From Planctomycetaceae bacterium (GTDB lineage: Bacteria > Planctomycetota > Planctomycetia > Planctomycetales > Planctomycetaceae): DNA of 64,000 bases. Of this stretch, positions 36,581 to 46,205 are shown piece by piece. Numbering within the stretch: position 1 is the stretch's first letter; each line of letters begins with the position of its first letter. The position numbers and the translations under genes were made by a program. The stretch lies in the NCBI GenBank assembly GCA_021732995.1, contig JAKFWA010000017.1, forward strand, positions 1-64,000. The letters are read 5' to 3'. The notes beneath the pieces are model-generated. The model was not told where the DNA came from. It saw nothing but the letters and a program-made list of their open reading frames with translations, and ran no database searches.

Positions 36581-37891
36581 TCAGGTATTTGTGATCTCTA
36601 TCTGGTTCGTGATGCAAACATCCGGCTCGACGCCGCTGAGCGATTCGCCTTCGTAAGAGCGCGGCTGCTGTTGTTCTTCATCGGGTTTGCCGCGCGAAGA
36701 CCACCAATACGCGATGCCCGCGAACACCGCCCAGCCGGCCGACGCATAGAACATTGGAGCGAACGGGTCCGCCCAACCGCTACGGCGGAAGTGGTCGATG
36801 ATCCAACCCAGCACCGGCGATGACACCACCATACCGATCTCGGTGAAGCCCAGCACGACGGTGGTTCCCGATCCACGGTATTGCTTCGGGAAGCATCCCG
36901 AGCCGATCGACACCACGCTGGGAAACAGCATGGCATGACCAAAACCGGACGTGATGGCTGGAAAGATCAGGTGCCACTGCCGGGTTGAATGCGCGAGGAT
37001 GATGTGACCAAGAGCGTGTCCTGCCAGTCCCATCAGCACCAGCCAGCGACGTCCGAAGCGCTGCGACCACGTGCTGGACGACACTCGAAAAATGAACGCC
37101 GATCCGCAGTATCCGAAGAAGAAGAGTCCGATGCCGCCGAGCCCGCGTTCGCTCGACATGCGGGTGAGGAACACCGTGATCACCGTCAGGCTGACGCCGA
37201 TCATCATGCCGACGAGTACAATCATGCCCGGCCAGTAACGCCGGATGAGCAACAACGGGTTTGGTGTGACATGCGGCTTCTCATGCTTGTGCTGATGCGT
37301 CACGGCGATCGCCAGCACCAGCACGATCACAGCACACAGGCCCGCCAGACAGAACAGCGCCCGGAACCGCGAACTCATGTCGGTGATCGACGCATACAGG
37401 ATGTCGCCAGCGACTGATCCCAGCACCATGCCGATGAAGCCGCTGCTGCCGAAGTTGCCGATGACCTCCGTGCGGCGGTGCCACGGAACTTCCAGTTGAA
37501 TATGCACAATCGACGATGTCGCCATGCCGGCGATGCCCGTCGCGAAACCGATGCGCGTCAGGAAGATGATCCAGGAAATCTCGCGGCAGAACATGAAGCT
37601 CGTACACGCGGCCACGAACAGCAGAGCACTACCCGCCCAGACCAACCGTGTGCCGTAGCGGTCCAGCATCTGACCGAGAATGAGCCGTGCGGCGATGGCC
37701 CCGATGGTACCAACGCTCACAATCCAGCCGACGGTTTCTTCGGTTCCACCCAGGAACTTGACCAGTTCCGCGAAGTGAAACGTCAACGAGTTGGCCGCAA
37801 CCATCGCCAGATTGGCGATGTACGACAGCCAGAACACGCGGTTGTAAACGTTGTCCGTATCGGAACTACCAAGGACGGATGACGAAGCCAT
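36581..37891 (-). CDS. MFS transporter
   Basis: 436 residues, twelve membrane helices expected. MFS features: LGQMLDRYGTRLVWAGSALLF (loop 2-3 signature position), TRIGFATGIAGMATSSIVHI, FGSSGFIGMVLGSVAGD, RFGRRWLVLMGLAGHALGHII, and SPVLGWIIDHF. A His-rich stretch (THQHKHEKPHV) lies in the central loop. Substrate unknown. Probably co-transcribed with the amidohydrolase downstream; divergent from the 2-hydroxyacid dehydrogenase gene. Confidence 0.88.
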   Translation of the reverse strand: MASSSVLGSSDTDNVYNRVFWLSYIANLAMVAANSLTFHFAELVKFLGGTEETVGWIVSVGTIGAIAARLILGQMLDRYGTRLVWAGSALLFVAACTSFMFCREISWIIFLTRIGFATGIAGMATSSIVHIQLEVPWHRRTEVIGNFGSSGFIGMVLGSVAGDILYASITDMSSRFRALFCLAGLCAVIVLVLAIAVTHQHKHEKPHVTPNPLLLIRRYWPGMIVLVGMMIGVSLTVITVFLTRMSSERGLGGIGLFFFGYCGSAFIFRVSSSTWSQRFGRRWLVLMGLAGHALGHIILAHSTRQWHLIFPAITSGFGHAMLFPSVVSIGSGCFPKQYRGSGTTVVLGFTEIGMVVSSPVLGWIIDHFRRSGWADPFAPMFYASAGWAVFAGIAYWWSSRGKPDEEQQQPRSYEGESLSGVEPDVCITNQIEITNT

Positions 37892-38206
37892 TTGGCAAGG
37901 GTGGGTTGATAACAGAGCAGGCTGTGTGCATCGGAGGCGGGATGAAGCGTCAGGCGGAAGACAAACACTAGCGGATCAGGTTCGTTCTGCGTAATGCGGC
38001 AACGAATTCCGTCGCCAAGACCGTAGTTTCCACGATCGGACCAGAACTGACGTGCGGAATGGTCCTCGGCAACCACCGTTTTCCGAGATCCTGCGTACCC
38101 ACAGACGTGTCGTTCCGCTGTGACTTGCTGCCGTCTCGCGGGACGACTGGCTACGCTGCTGGTCGCGCCCGGTTTTTCTCTGTGATCCCGATTTCAAGAG
38201 TTCGAC
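37892..38206. other. divergent intergenic region, no gene seen
   Basis: 315 bases between the divergent MFS and dehydrogenase genes. It must hold both promoters, but I see no convincing -35/-10 pair, palindrome or small ORF. Confidence 0.5.
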
Positions 38207-39277
38207 ATGACGCAACGCATCGTGATTCTGGACGGCGCGACTCTTAATCCCGGCGACTTGTCGGTCCCCGTCGATCAGCAGTTGGCGTTCAGCCAGTCAC
38301 CGGGTAGCGACGCCGGGATTGATCTTCAGGAGCGGTCGCACGCGTGGTCTCAGTTGGCCGAGTTCGGTGAGTTTCAGCTTTTCGATCGCACCTCTGAGAA
38401 CGAACTCGTTTCGCGATTGAGCGATGCCGAGATCGCCGTCACGAATAAGGTTGCATTGTCGGCCCAAACCATCGAGCAGCTACCGAACCTGAAATTCATC
38501 GCCGTCACGGCGACCGGTTACGACTGCGTCGACGTGCAGGCGGCGGCGCGACGCGGGATACCAGTCTCCAACGTGCCGACCTACGGCACCGATTCCGTCG
38601 CCCAATTCACCTTCGCGCTGTTGTTGGAACTCTGCCATCAAGTTGGCCGGCACGATGCTGCCGTTCGAGCAGGAGACTGGCAACGCAGCACGTCGTTCTG
38701 TTTCTGGAAGACGCCTCAGATCGAACTGGTCAGCAAGACACTGGGCATCATCGGCTTCGGCCGCATCGGACGCCGAGTTGGCCAGTTAGGAAACGCCTTC
38801 GGCATGCGCGTGCTGGCGTGCTCTCACGGAACTCGAGCTTCGGCGGCGGAAAGCTGGTTCGAGTGGGCTGATTTGCAACGCGTCGCGCGCGAGTCTGACG
38901 TTCTCTCCTTGCACTGTGGTCTGACGCCGGAAACTCGTGGCCTGATCAACGCCGAGTTCCTGTCCCGAATGAAACCGGGAGCTTGCCTGATCAATACGTC
39001 TCGCGGCGCACTGGTCGACGAACCAGCTTTGGCGGATGCGCTCAACTCGGGACGACTCGCTGCCGCGGCCGTTGACGTTGTGTCGGCCGAACCGATGAGG
39101 TCCGGCAATCCTCTGCTGCAGGCGAAGAACTGCCTCATCACGCCTCACATCGCCTGGTCCACTCAAGCCGCCCGCCGCCGCATGTTGCAGACAACGTTCG
39201 ACAACGTGCGAGCCTTTGCCGCTGGCAGCCCGATCAATGTCGTGAATTTTTCCGCTACCAACTTGGTGCAGAAGTGA
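38207..39277 (+). CDS. D-2-hydroxyacid dehydrogenase
   Basis: 356 residues. NAD-dependent enzyme of the glycerate/phosphoglycerate dehydrogenase group: NLKFIAVTATGYDCVDVQAA, GTDSVAQFTFALLLEL, Rossmann motif LGIIGFGRIGRRVGQLGNAFGM, catalytic Arg in LINTSRGALVDE, Glu in VVSAEPM and His in LITPHIAWST. The ALLLELCHQVGRH segment and the SFCFWKTPQIEL insert suggest a hydroxypyruvate/glycerate reductase type, but substrate is not certain. An N-terminal stretch (SQSPGSDAGIDLQERSHAW) is longer than usual. Confidence 0.92.
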   Translation: MTQRIVILDGATLNPGDLSVPVDQQLAFSQSPGSDAGIDLQERSHAWSQLAEFGEFQLFDRTSENELVSRLSDAEIAVTNKVALSAQTIEQLPNLKFIAVTATGYDCVDVQAAARRGIPVSNVPTYGTDSVAQFTFALLLELCHQVGRHDAAVRAGDWQRSTSFCFWKTPQIELVSKTLGIIGFGRIGRRVGQLGNAFGMRVLACSHGTRASAAESWFEWADLQRVARESDVLSLHCGLTPETRGLINAEFLSRMKPGACLINTSRGALVDEPALADALNSGRLAAAAVDVVSAEPMRSGNPLLQAKNCLITPHIAWSTQAARRRMLQTTFDNVRAFAAGSPINVVNFSATNLVQK

Positions 39278-39349
39278 GCAGACGGTTCTTCAGCATGCGA
39301 GACGCGTTTTGAACCGAACAGTCATTTACGGCAGATCCGCCTGACGCGT

Positions 39350-40528
39350 TCAGCCTCCGGTAACAGCACGCAGAGCTGCGACAGCGGCGGCGATGTGCTC
39401 TCGCGTGGAACTCCAGCCGAGACTCAACCGCACGGTGCCGTTGCGATCCAGTGTGCCCAACCGGCGGTGTATTCCCGGCGCGCAGTGTAATCCGCTGCGC
39501 GTGTCGATCTGAAAATGCTGGCTCAACAACGTTGCGAGTTCGTCGGACGCGTAAAGTTCGGAGGTCACACTTAAAACGCCGGTGTGCTGTGTTCGATCCT
39601 GTCGCGAGTACACCGTCAGGCCGGAGATCTCCTGCAGTTGGTCGAACAGCAGTTGGCTCAGCTCCAGTTCATGTTGACGAATCGTGTCGATCGTTCGCTT
39701 CTGGAGAAACCCTAAGGCGGCTTCAAGCCCCACAATCCCCGGCGCGTTGTGGTTGCCGGACTCATAACGATCGGGCATGAAGTCGGGCTGAGTATCCAGT
39801 TCGCTGCGTGATCCCGTGCCTCCCTGCCGCAGCGGCTCGACGATGTGTTCATGTCCCGGCGCGACGTAGAGCAAGCCGGTCCCCAGCGGGCCAAGCAGAC
39901 CTTTGTGCCCGGAGCACGCTACGAAGTCGGCCTTCGTTTGGGTCACGTTCAATGGCACGTGTCCGGCCGTTTGCGCGGCGTCGACGAGGTAGAGTGCCCC
40001 ATGCTCGCGAGCAATCGCGCCGACGTCTTCAACAGGCTGCAAGGCACCGGTCACATTCGACGCATGCTGCAAGACGATTAGCCGCGTCTCAGGGCGCAGC
40101 GCCGCCCGAACGTCTTGCGGATCGACAAAGCCGAAGTCGTCCACTTCGACAAACGTCGTGCTGATGCCGCGTGTGCGTTCAAGCTGACGCAGAGGTCGCA
40201 AAACCGAATTGTGTTCGGCCTGCGTGGTGACAACGTGATCTCTGGCCTTCAACAGGCCGTGCAGCACGAGGTTCAGGCTGTCGGTGCAGTTGAAGGTGAA
40301 GACGATTTGTTCCTTCGCGGCTGCTCCCAGCAGTTGAGCGGCGCGAAACCGGCAACGATCGACAATTTGCTGCACCGCCGAGGCGGCGTCTGTCGCGCCG
40401 CGTCCGACCGGGCGGCCGTTCTGGCGCTGGTAGTGGTCAACGGCTTCGTACACGCAATCCGGTTTGGGATAACTGGTCGCGGCGTTGTCGAGGTAAATCC
40501 AGTCCGCGAAAGACTTCTCCGGCATCAT
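39350..40528 (-). CDS. class V aminotransferase, cysteine desulfurase-like
   Basis: 392 residues. PLP-dependent fold type I. YLDNAATSYPKPDCVYEAVDHY, FTFNCTDSLNLVLHGLL, TTQAEHNSVLRPLRQLE, LYLVDAAQTAGHVPLN, and PLP lysine in CSGHKGLLGPLGTGLLYV. A reactive Cys candidate lies in RSGLHCAPGIHRRLGT. This resembles the short SufS/CsdA-like cysteine desulfurases that liberate sulfur from cysteine for Fe-S or thio-cofactor assembly. No suf or isc genes are adjacent. Two ATGs in tandem; GGAAA lies just upstream. Confidence 0.85.
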   Translation of the reverse strand: MMPEKSFADWIYLDNAATSYPKPDCVYEAVDHYQRQNGRPVGRGATDAASAVQQIVDRCRFRAAQLLGAAAKEQIVFTFNCTDSLNLVLHGLLKARDHVVTTQAEHNSVLRPLRQLERTRGISTTFVEVDDFGFVDPQDVRAALRPETRLIVLQHASNVTGALQPVEDVGAIAREHGALYLVDAAQTAGHVPLNVTQTKADFVACSGHKGLLGPLGTGLLYVAPGHEHIVEPLRQGGTGSRSELDTQPDFMPDRYESGNHNAPGIVGLEAALGFLQKRTIDTIRQHELELSQLLFDQLQEISGLTVYSRQDRTQHTGVLSVTSELYASDELATLLSQHFQIDTRSGLHCAPGIHRRLGTLDRNGTVRLSLGWSSTREHIAAAVAALRAVTGG

Positions 40529-40670
40529 TATTTCCGTTTCCGCGCCGTGGAGCGCGAGCAGCGAGACCTCGCTGGCATTATCGTTAGGCTCAAATTGAAA
40601 CTGCAGTGTTCACACCCGCCAGAGAACTTGCAGCGCAGATCCGTTCGCAAGTCCCCAGAGTTATCCGCCC

Positions 40671-41696
40671 GTGAAGAAATCGACGTCTCAATCCTGGTCC
40701 ATCCCGCCTGAACTCATCGGCAAGACGCTGGCAGCCGCGCTCAAAGCGCTCAATGTAGACCTCAGTTGGAACGACGCAAAGCGCCTCATCGAACGACGGC
40801 ATGTGGCGCTCAATGGCGTGCTTAGCATGGACGGCACACGACGCCTGGTCGCCGGTGATGAACTGGAACTCTTCAAGAATCCTTTGCCCCCGCCACCCAG
40901 CGATGATGATGTCCGAATCAGCTACCTCGACGACGACGTGCTCGTGGTGGAAAAGCCTTCGGGGATGATTTCGCTGCGGCATGTGGCTCAGCTCAATATG
41001 CCCAGTGAAGAGCGACGTGCGCAGCCGACGTTAGACGAAGTCGCGTTGAGAATCATCGGCGAGCGCATTCGCACATCACGCGACATGGCTTCAATCCCGG
41101 CCAAGCATCGACGTCGCTTTGTGCGAGCGGTGCATCGGCTGGATCGCGAGACCAGCGGCCTGGTGGTCTTCGCCCGGTCGATCGAAGCGGAACGCGATCT
41201 CATTGCGAAGTTCGCCGATCACTCGATCGAACGCATCTATCTGACGATCGTTCGCGGTTATCCCAAGGCTCAAAAGATTGAAAGCCACTTGATTCGCGAC
41301 CGGGGCGATGGCCTGCGCGGGTCAACCAAAAACAGTTCGGACGGCAAGCTGGCTGTCACTCACATTCGCCCGATCGAGAAGCTTGGCGACTACTCTCTGG
41401 TGGAGTGCCGTCTGGAAACGGGACGCACGCATCAGATTCGTATCCATCTGACTGAACTCGGTCATCCGGTCTGCGGCGATTCGACCTATCGCTCAGCGTT
41501 CAATCAACCGCCGATCGAGGACCTCAGCGGCGCCCGGCGACTGGCTCTGCACGCGCATCGGCTGGTCTTTGAACACCCGCAAAACGGCCATCAGATGGCC
41601 TTCGAGGCCCCGCTGCCAGAAGATATGCAGACCCTGATTGCCAGCTTGCGTAGCGGACCAGTCCCCGCCAAGGCGAAGCCCAAGCGGTCGTCGTAA
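40671..41696 (+). CDS. RluA-family pseudouridine synthase
   Basis: 341 residues with a GTG start. An S4-like RNA-binding domain (LAAALKALNVDLSWNDAKRLIERRHVALNG) is followed by the RluA catalytic domain: LDDDVLVVEKPSGMIS, AVHRLDRETSGLVVFARS with the catalytic Asp in HRLDRETSG, VECRLETGRTHQIRIHLTELGHPVCGD and LALHAHRLVFEHP. It converts uridine to pseudouridine in rRNA or tRNA; target unknown. The region between S4 and catalysis has an insert (RHVAQLNMPSEERRAQ). Confidence 0.93.
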   Translation: MKKSTSQSWSIPPELIGKTLAAALKALNVDLSWNDAKRLIERRHVALNGVLSMDGTRRLVAGDELELFKNPLPPPPSDDDVRISYLDDDVLVVEKPSGMISLRHVAQLNMPSEERRAQPTLDEVALRIIGERIRTSRDMASIPAKHRRRFVRAVHRLDRETSGLVVFARSIEAERDLIAKFADHSIERIYLTIVRGYPKAQKIESHLIRDRGDGLRGSTKNSSDGKLAVTHIRPIEKLGDYSLVECRLETGRTHQIRIHLTELGHPVCGDSTYRSAFNQPPIEDLSGARRLALHAHRLVFEHPQNGHQMAFEAPLPEDMQTLIASLRSGPVPAKAKPKRSS

Positions 41697-41913
41697 GATC
41701 CCGCAGTCGAAATCAAGCGGCCGGACGGTCTGTGAAATTTCTGTGGTAAATCACGTGGATGCCGCTCGCGCCACGAATCAGGCTGCTCCTGCGGGTCGCC
41801 GAACCTTTCAATCTTCCATTACATCGGTGGCGGCTGATTGGTCCTGCTCTGCCACCCGGATAGAATCCACGACCTTCTGAGAGCCAACAGTACTCTTTCT
41901 ACCGGCGGCGGAC

Positions 41914-44900
41914 ATGAATCAATTGGAAACGTTGGGGTGGCGTTCTGAGTCAACCAGTCCCGATCGGGTAACCGAGCGACAACGGATGGTGCGATACATC
42001 GTCCTCAAACTGATCGCCAACGGTTTGCCGCACCCCGTACTGGACGATTTGTCCGAAGCCGCTCGCGACGCCGAACGCTTGCTGGCCACCTATCGCCAAC
42101 GCCTGCGACAACTGGATGAGGTGCCCTGCCCCGCCGATGCGCGCATCGAGAACTTTCTGGCGGACCACCTGAAGGCGTTGAACCTGAAGACGCCGCTGCG
42201 GTTGCCGCGCCGGTCGATCATCCTCAACCGTCACGGCATCGCGCGGGAGATGTCGCTGCCGATGGATGGCGACGACTATCAGAACGACTACGTGTCGTCT
42301 TACCGCGTCCGCAACGGTGTGCTGCATAACCCGACCAGTGACCGCCGCACAACGAGCGGCACGTTTCACGTCACCGAAGGCGGCCTGCCGATCCCTCGGG
42401 ACAAAAAGTCGGTCCCTCAGCAGACCTTCGCCGCGTTGATGCAGGCCGCAGTGAATCCGCCTGACAAAGTGCAGGAACTGCCCTTCACCTCAGGCCGTGA
42501 ACAACCCGCGCGTTCGTTTGTGTCGCTGCTCATCCGGCCGCTGGTCTGCCCCGAAGTTCCGGGAGTCTGCGCCGAGAAGCGGATGGAAGTGCGGTTCTTC
42601 GCGCCAGGTTGCCTCGTCAGCAATCTCGACTTCGTGGAGTCGATCTTTAGCAATGCGGGCGATCCTTATGCAGCCGAGAATGATTCCGGTCTCGACGTCG
42701 AACATTGGAGCGGACACACCGGCTGCGTGATTCTGGCTCCGCACCTGGTGAAGATTCGCAAGAAGGACGTTGGCCTGCCGCACTACGATCAGGCGACGGC
42801 TCGCCAACGCGAAGATGGCATGTGCTGGAAGGACGAGGGCGACCTCTACAACGAGGGGCAGGCGTTCAAGCTCACTTGCCGCACGGAAGCGGGTGTGATC
42901 GTCACCATCATCGCGGACAACTACTACGGCTACTGCAAGAAGGAAGTCAAAACTCAGATCAGCTACGCGGCCAACCTGATGGGCAACGTCGAGGAAGAGC
43001 ACGCCGGTGGCACGCTGGCCTTCGCGAGCTCCAACCTCGGTGAGGAATACGTGCCGCGCCCTCGTTCCTACAACGGCCGCACGTTTGCAGATGTGGCTCG
43101 TGATTACGGCGACAAGCTGATTGATGTCTTCCCCGAAGGCTACGCTCGCGACAAGAAGTATCCGAAGCTCGTTTATATCCCCGAGACAGCGCGCGCCAGC
43201 GTGCAAGGTCAGAAGATCACGTGGCAGACCAACGGTAAAGCACAGTCGCTGCCGCTGCTGCCCGATGAGACTTACATGACTCCCTCGGGCTATAAGATCC
43301 GTCTGGAGAAGCATCCGACGGCTCCATCCTGGCGATTGATTGGTACGCTGTTCGAAGGCGTGCTCTGCCATAAGCCCTGCACCGTCAGCGGCGGCGGCAA
43401 GAGCGAGATCAGCAAGTCAGTCGTCGACTACGTGCTCTATGGGCCGATCTTCGTCGCCGACCAGGACCGTGACCTGGAACTCGTGCAGAAGATCTTCGAC
43501 TACGACTATCGGACGCGCTGGAAGACTGATGATCCGAAGGTGCAGGTGCCGACGTATTCCGCAAATCGTCCCAGCCGCAAGCTGCTCGATCCGAATCGCT
43601 CGCTGGGCAGCGTGATCAAGCTGCTAACGCCGTCGAGCGATTACAACGACGACTACAACCGCTGGCTGGAAGGAATTCCCAGCTATATCTACGCGCTGGT
43701 CTTCATCATCAAACGCTTCCATCGTGGCGAAGCGGACGTCGATTGGCGCCAGAACTTTTCGGTAGACATCGTCAACGGCACTCCCGGCCATGAGCTGCGT
43801 TATCAGGGCCGCAAGCTGGTCGGCGACTACATGCGTGTGGGCCTCAGTTCGACCAACGCCTGGCGTACTTTCAAGCTGCGCCAGGACTTTGCTCCGGCGG
43901 ACAAAGTTCAGACGGAAGACGATCTCACGGCGTCAGTCGTCGTACCGCGCAGCCAGTTGGAGAACCTCGGCGAAGTTGTCACGGACGCGATGGCCTACAA
44001 ATTCGTCGAGAACTGCGAGTTCCGTCTGTTCCAGCGACCGGACGATGCCGTGCATCGAGGACTCGACAAGCAGTCCGAATCCGATCTGGCCCGCGACGAC
44101 AACTTCATTGTGAACTTTGAACCGCTCTCCAAAGAGCAGGTGGTCGATATCTGTGAGCACGCGGTGGACCTCAGCCAGTTCACGCCGCCGATGCAGAGTC
44201 TGATGCGGGACGTAGCTCAGTCCACCGATCGCTACGTCGTGTGTTCAGCCGAGCCGCGTAAGATCGATGGTAAGCCGAGCCAGAATCCGCGCTATCTGCA
44301 GAACCGCCCTGATCTGGTGGCTCCCATCAAGAAGTATGTTTCCGAGATGGGCGTGCGACTGGCTCGCGCGATCCCGGCCGACAAGCCGGTGCACATTCCG
44401 GTGCAGGCGGTCCTGTTCGGTCGCCGCAACAATCCGCCGGATTATGCGAAGGGCATTCGACCGCTGGCGGTCTACAACCCGCTGCACTATCAGGAACTGC
44501 CCGAACTGTTCATGGACTTCGTCAGTTCGCTGACCGGAAAGAGTCCCTCGACAACTGGAGCAGGCAGCGAAGGCGCCCTGACGAAGGGACCGTTCAACGC
44601 GCTGCTGCCGATTACGGATCTCAACAACGCATTGGTGAGCTACCTGCTCACCGGCCTGGCGGGATATTCAACGGCCGCCGGCTTCGTCGGACCGAATGTT
44701 CGCGTTGATCATGACATCAGCCTGCTCATTCCGGAGATCTGGTGCCGCCTGAGTCCTAAAGAGCGGGAACCTCAGTTCCTGATCAGTGAAGGGCTACTCG
44801 AAAAGATCGACGACTACGATCACAACGGCAAGCGGATCCTCGCGAGCCGACTGGGCTATCGAGTGACCTCGCGGTTCATTCGCCGCTTCGTCGGGCGCGT

Positions 44901-45387
44901 CTTCGATAACCCGAACAAGGTTTTCGATGACGCCCTGCTGCGACCGGAAACTCAGAACCCGGACGCCTTCGCTGACGGCGTGTGCTACATCAACGAAGCC
45001 CACGAACGCGTCGCGAAGCTGTATTTCGAAGACGGCTGCGTTGAGCAAGCCTGCCCGCCGCTGAAGGCTCTGCTGGCCATTATGGCGTTCGGCAACTACG
45101 AAGGCCGCGATGCCACGCATCCGGAGATTCGTCGCTTGTTTGAACGCGATGCGATGCTGAATTCCGACTGGTACCGCCGCCGCCTGCAGAAGAAGCAGGA
45201 ACGCGATATCGAGCTGTGGACGCGGCAGGTGGACTACGTCCAGAAGACACTGGACCGTGGAGCCATCGGTGCGGAGAACATGAATCTCAACGGACGCCTG
45301 GACTACGCGAAGGCACAACTATCGAAGGTTTCAAGCCCGGAATACCTGAAGTCACTGGTGGGTTGCCTTGGTGCAGACCCCATGTAG
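41914..45387 (+). CDS. putative PPi-type phosphoenolpyruvate carboxykinase
   Basis: 1157 residues, no signal peptide or membrane helix. PPi-type PEPCK (known from Propionibacterium and Entamoeba, about 1100+ residues) makes oxaloacetate from PEP, CO2 and phosphate with PPi release. Three stretches line up with GTP-PEPCK sites: NYYGYCKKEVKTQISYAANL (336-355) like the Lys-Lys metal site, VEEEHAGG with H363, and SGGGKSEIS (492-500) in place of the P-loop PSACGKTN. No GTP-binding motif is obvious. These are eye alignments and the family is large and poorly annotated, so the call is moderate. Apparently monocistronic with a shared terminator downstream. Alternative: conserved protein of unknown function. 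Confidence 0.6.
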   Translation: MNQLETLGWRSESTSPDRVTERQRMVRYIVLKLIANGLPHPVLDDLSEAARDAERLLATYRQRLRQLDEVPCPADARIENFLADHLKALNLKTPLRLPRRSIILNRHGIAREMSLPMDGDDYQNDYVSSYRVRNGVLHNPTSDRRTTSGTFHVTEGGLPIPRDKKSVPQQTFAALMQAAVNPPDKVQELPFTSGREQPARSFVSLLIRPLVCPEVPGVCAEKRMEVRFFAPGCLVSNLDFVESIFSNAGDPYAAENDSGLDVEHWSGHTGCVILAPHLVKIRKKDVGLPHYDQATARQREDGMCWKDEGDLYNEGQAFKLTCRTEAGVIVTIIADNYYGYCKKEVKTQISYAANLMGNVEEEHAGGTLAFASSNLGEEYVPRPRSYNGRTFADVARDYGDKLIDVFPEGYARDKKYPKLVYIPETARASVQGQKITWQTNGKAQSLPLLPDETYMTPSGYKIRLEKHPTAPSWRLIGTLFEGVLCHKPCTVSGGGKSEISKSVVDYVLYGPIFVADQDRDLELVQKIFDYDYRTRWKTDDPKVQVPTYSANRPSRKLLDPNRSLGSVIKLLTPSSDYNDDYNRWLEGIPSYIYALVFIIKRFHRGEADVDWRQNFSVDIVNGTPGHELRYQGRKLVGDYMRVGLSSTNAWRTFKLRQDFAPADKVQTEDDLTASVVVPRSQLENLGEVVTDAMAYKFVENCEFRLFQRPDDAVHRGLDKQSESDLARDDNFIVNFEPLSKEQVVDICEHAVDLSQFTPPMQSLMRDVAQSTDRYVVCSAEPRKIDGKPSQNPRYLQNRPDLVAPIKKYVSEMGVRLARAIPADKPVHIPVQAVLFGRRNNPPDYAKGIRPLAVYNPLHYQELPELFMDFVSSLTGKSPSTTGAGSEGALTKGPFNALLPITDLNNALVSYLLTGLAGYSTAAGFVGPNVRVDHDISLLIPEIWCRLSPKEREPQFLISEGLLEKIDDYDHNGKRILASRLGYRVTSRFIRRFVGRVFDNPNKVFDDALLRPETQNPDAFADGVCYINEAHERVAKLYFEDGCVEQACPPLKALLAIMAFGNYEGRDATHPEIRRLFERDAMLNSDWYRRRLQKKQERDIELWTRQVDYVQKTLDRGAIGAENMNLNGRLDYAKAQLSKVSSPEYLKSLVGCLGADPM

Positions 45388-45417
45388 TTGCTGATTCGAT
45401 CGCACCTGGCAACAAAA

Positions 45418-45444
45418 AAACCGCGTCTCAGCGAGACGCGGTTT
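45418..45444. terminator. bidirectional terminator
   Basis: Stem AAACCGCGTCT (45418-45428) with AGACGCGGTTT (45434-45444), loop of 5. On the minus strand a run of T follows (A-run at 45414-45420), so it serves the DUF3467 gene best. It lies between converging genes. Confidence 0.85.
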
Positions 45445-45472
45445 GAACTTCGAACCACCCACAATCGGGTGA

Positions 45473-45832
45473 TTACTGGCGACGGACGCGACGACGGACG
45501 TCGGTTTCCAGCACGCCGAAGGCCTGCTCGTGACGCTGCAGCGCCATCGACAATGCCTGCAGTAGTCGCTTGGCGGTGAAGTGATTCATGATGATCCGCT
45601 GCGTGACTGGCACGCGGACTTCACCTTGAGCATAAGGATTCGGATTCAGGCCGAGATCGAGAATCAGTTCCTCAGGGGTGCTCGACACGCGACAGAAGTT
45701 CGCGTAACCGGCGACGACTTGAGAGTCATCAACGGTCAGCGTCTGCTGCAACTGCTGTGGCTGCGGAGCAGCTTCAGCGGGAGCGGCAGGTTCATCTGTC
45801 TTGGTCTTCTCTTCAGTCTTCTCTTTTGCCAC
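45473..45832 (-). CDS. DUF3467 protein
   Basis: 119 residues from a GTG preceded by AAGGAG at 6 bases; an upstream in-frame ATG lacks such a site. Residues 1-35 are acidic/Pro/Gln-rich. The rest fits DUF3467: VVAGYANFCRVSSTPEELILDLGLNPNP, VTQRIIMNHFTAKRLLQALSMALQRHEQAFG. Small cytoplasmic protein of unknown function, sometimes near translation or quality-control genes in other bacteria. Confidence 0.85.
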   Translation of the reverse strand: MAKEKTEEKTKTDEPAAPAEAAPQPQQLQQTLTVDDSQVVAGYANFCRVSSTPEELILDLGLNPNPYAQGEVRVPVTQRIIMNHFTAKRLLQALSMALQRHEQAFGVLETDVRRRVRRQ

Positions 45833-46205
45833 AGCTCTCTCTCCTTGGATCAACTCGTGCTTGCAACGAGCTCCTCATACCCCGCGTCTGCCCGCAGACA
45901 CATTCTGCGAGTTTTCTCGCAAGCGCTTGGATTGACGGACGTTAGCTGGGCTAAGTTCGATGAATCAACGCTAATTCCGCGATCCCCAGGCAGAGTTTCC
46001 ACTCTAAAACGTAAGCTGGGCAACAAGCGCAGAGCGGGTTCTCTCGACACGCCGAGTCCTTGCAGGCTCAATCCTGCAGTGGCTCTGCCGGTTCGGATGC
46101 TCGGCCGCAGGCATTGAATCAGTGATGGCTATCGTGCGGAACGTCCCACCGGTCAAACGAATGAGACGATCTGATCGCCACGATGTCGTGAGCTTCTCTC
46201 GCCGG
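45833..46205. other. intergenic region, no gene seen
   Basis: 373 bases between the starts and ends of two minus-strand genes. It contains short inverted motifs (for example CTGCGAGTTTTCTCGCAAG near 45904-45922) and no recognisable ORF or promoter. Confidence 0.5.
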
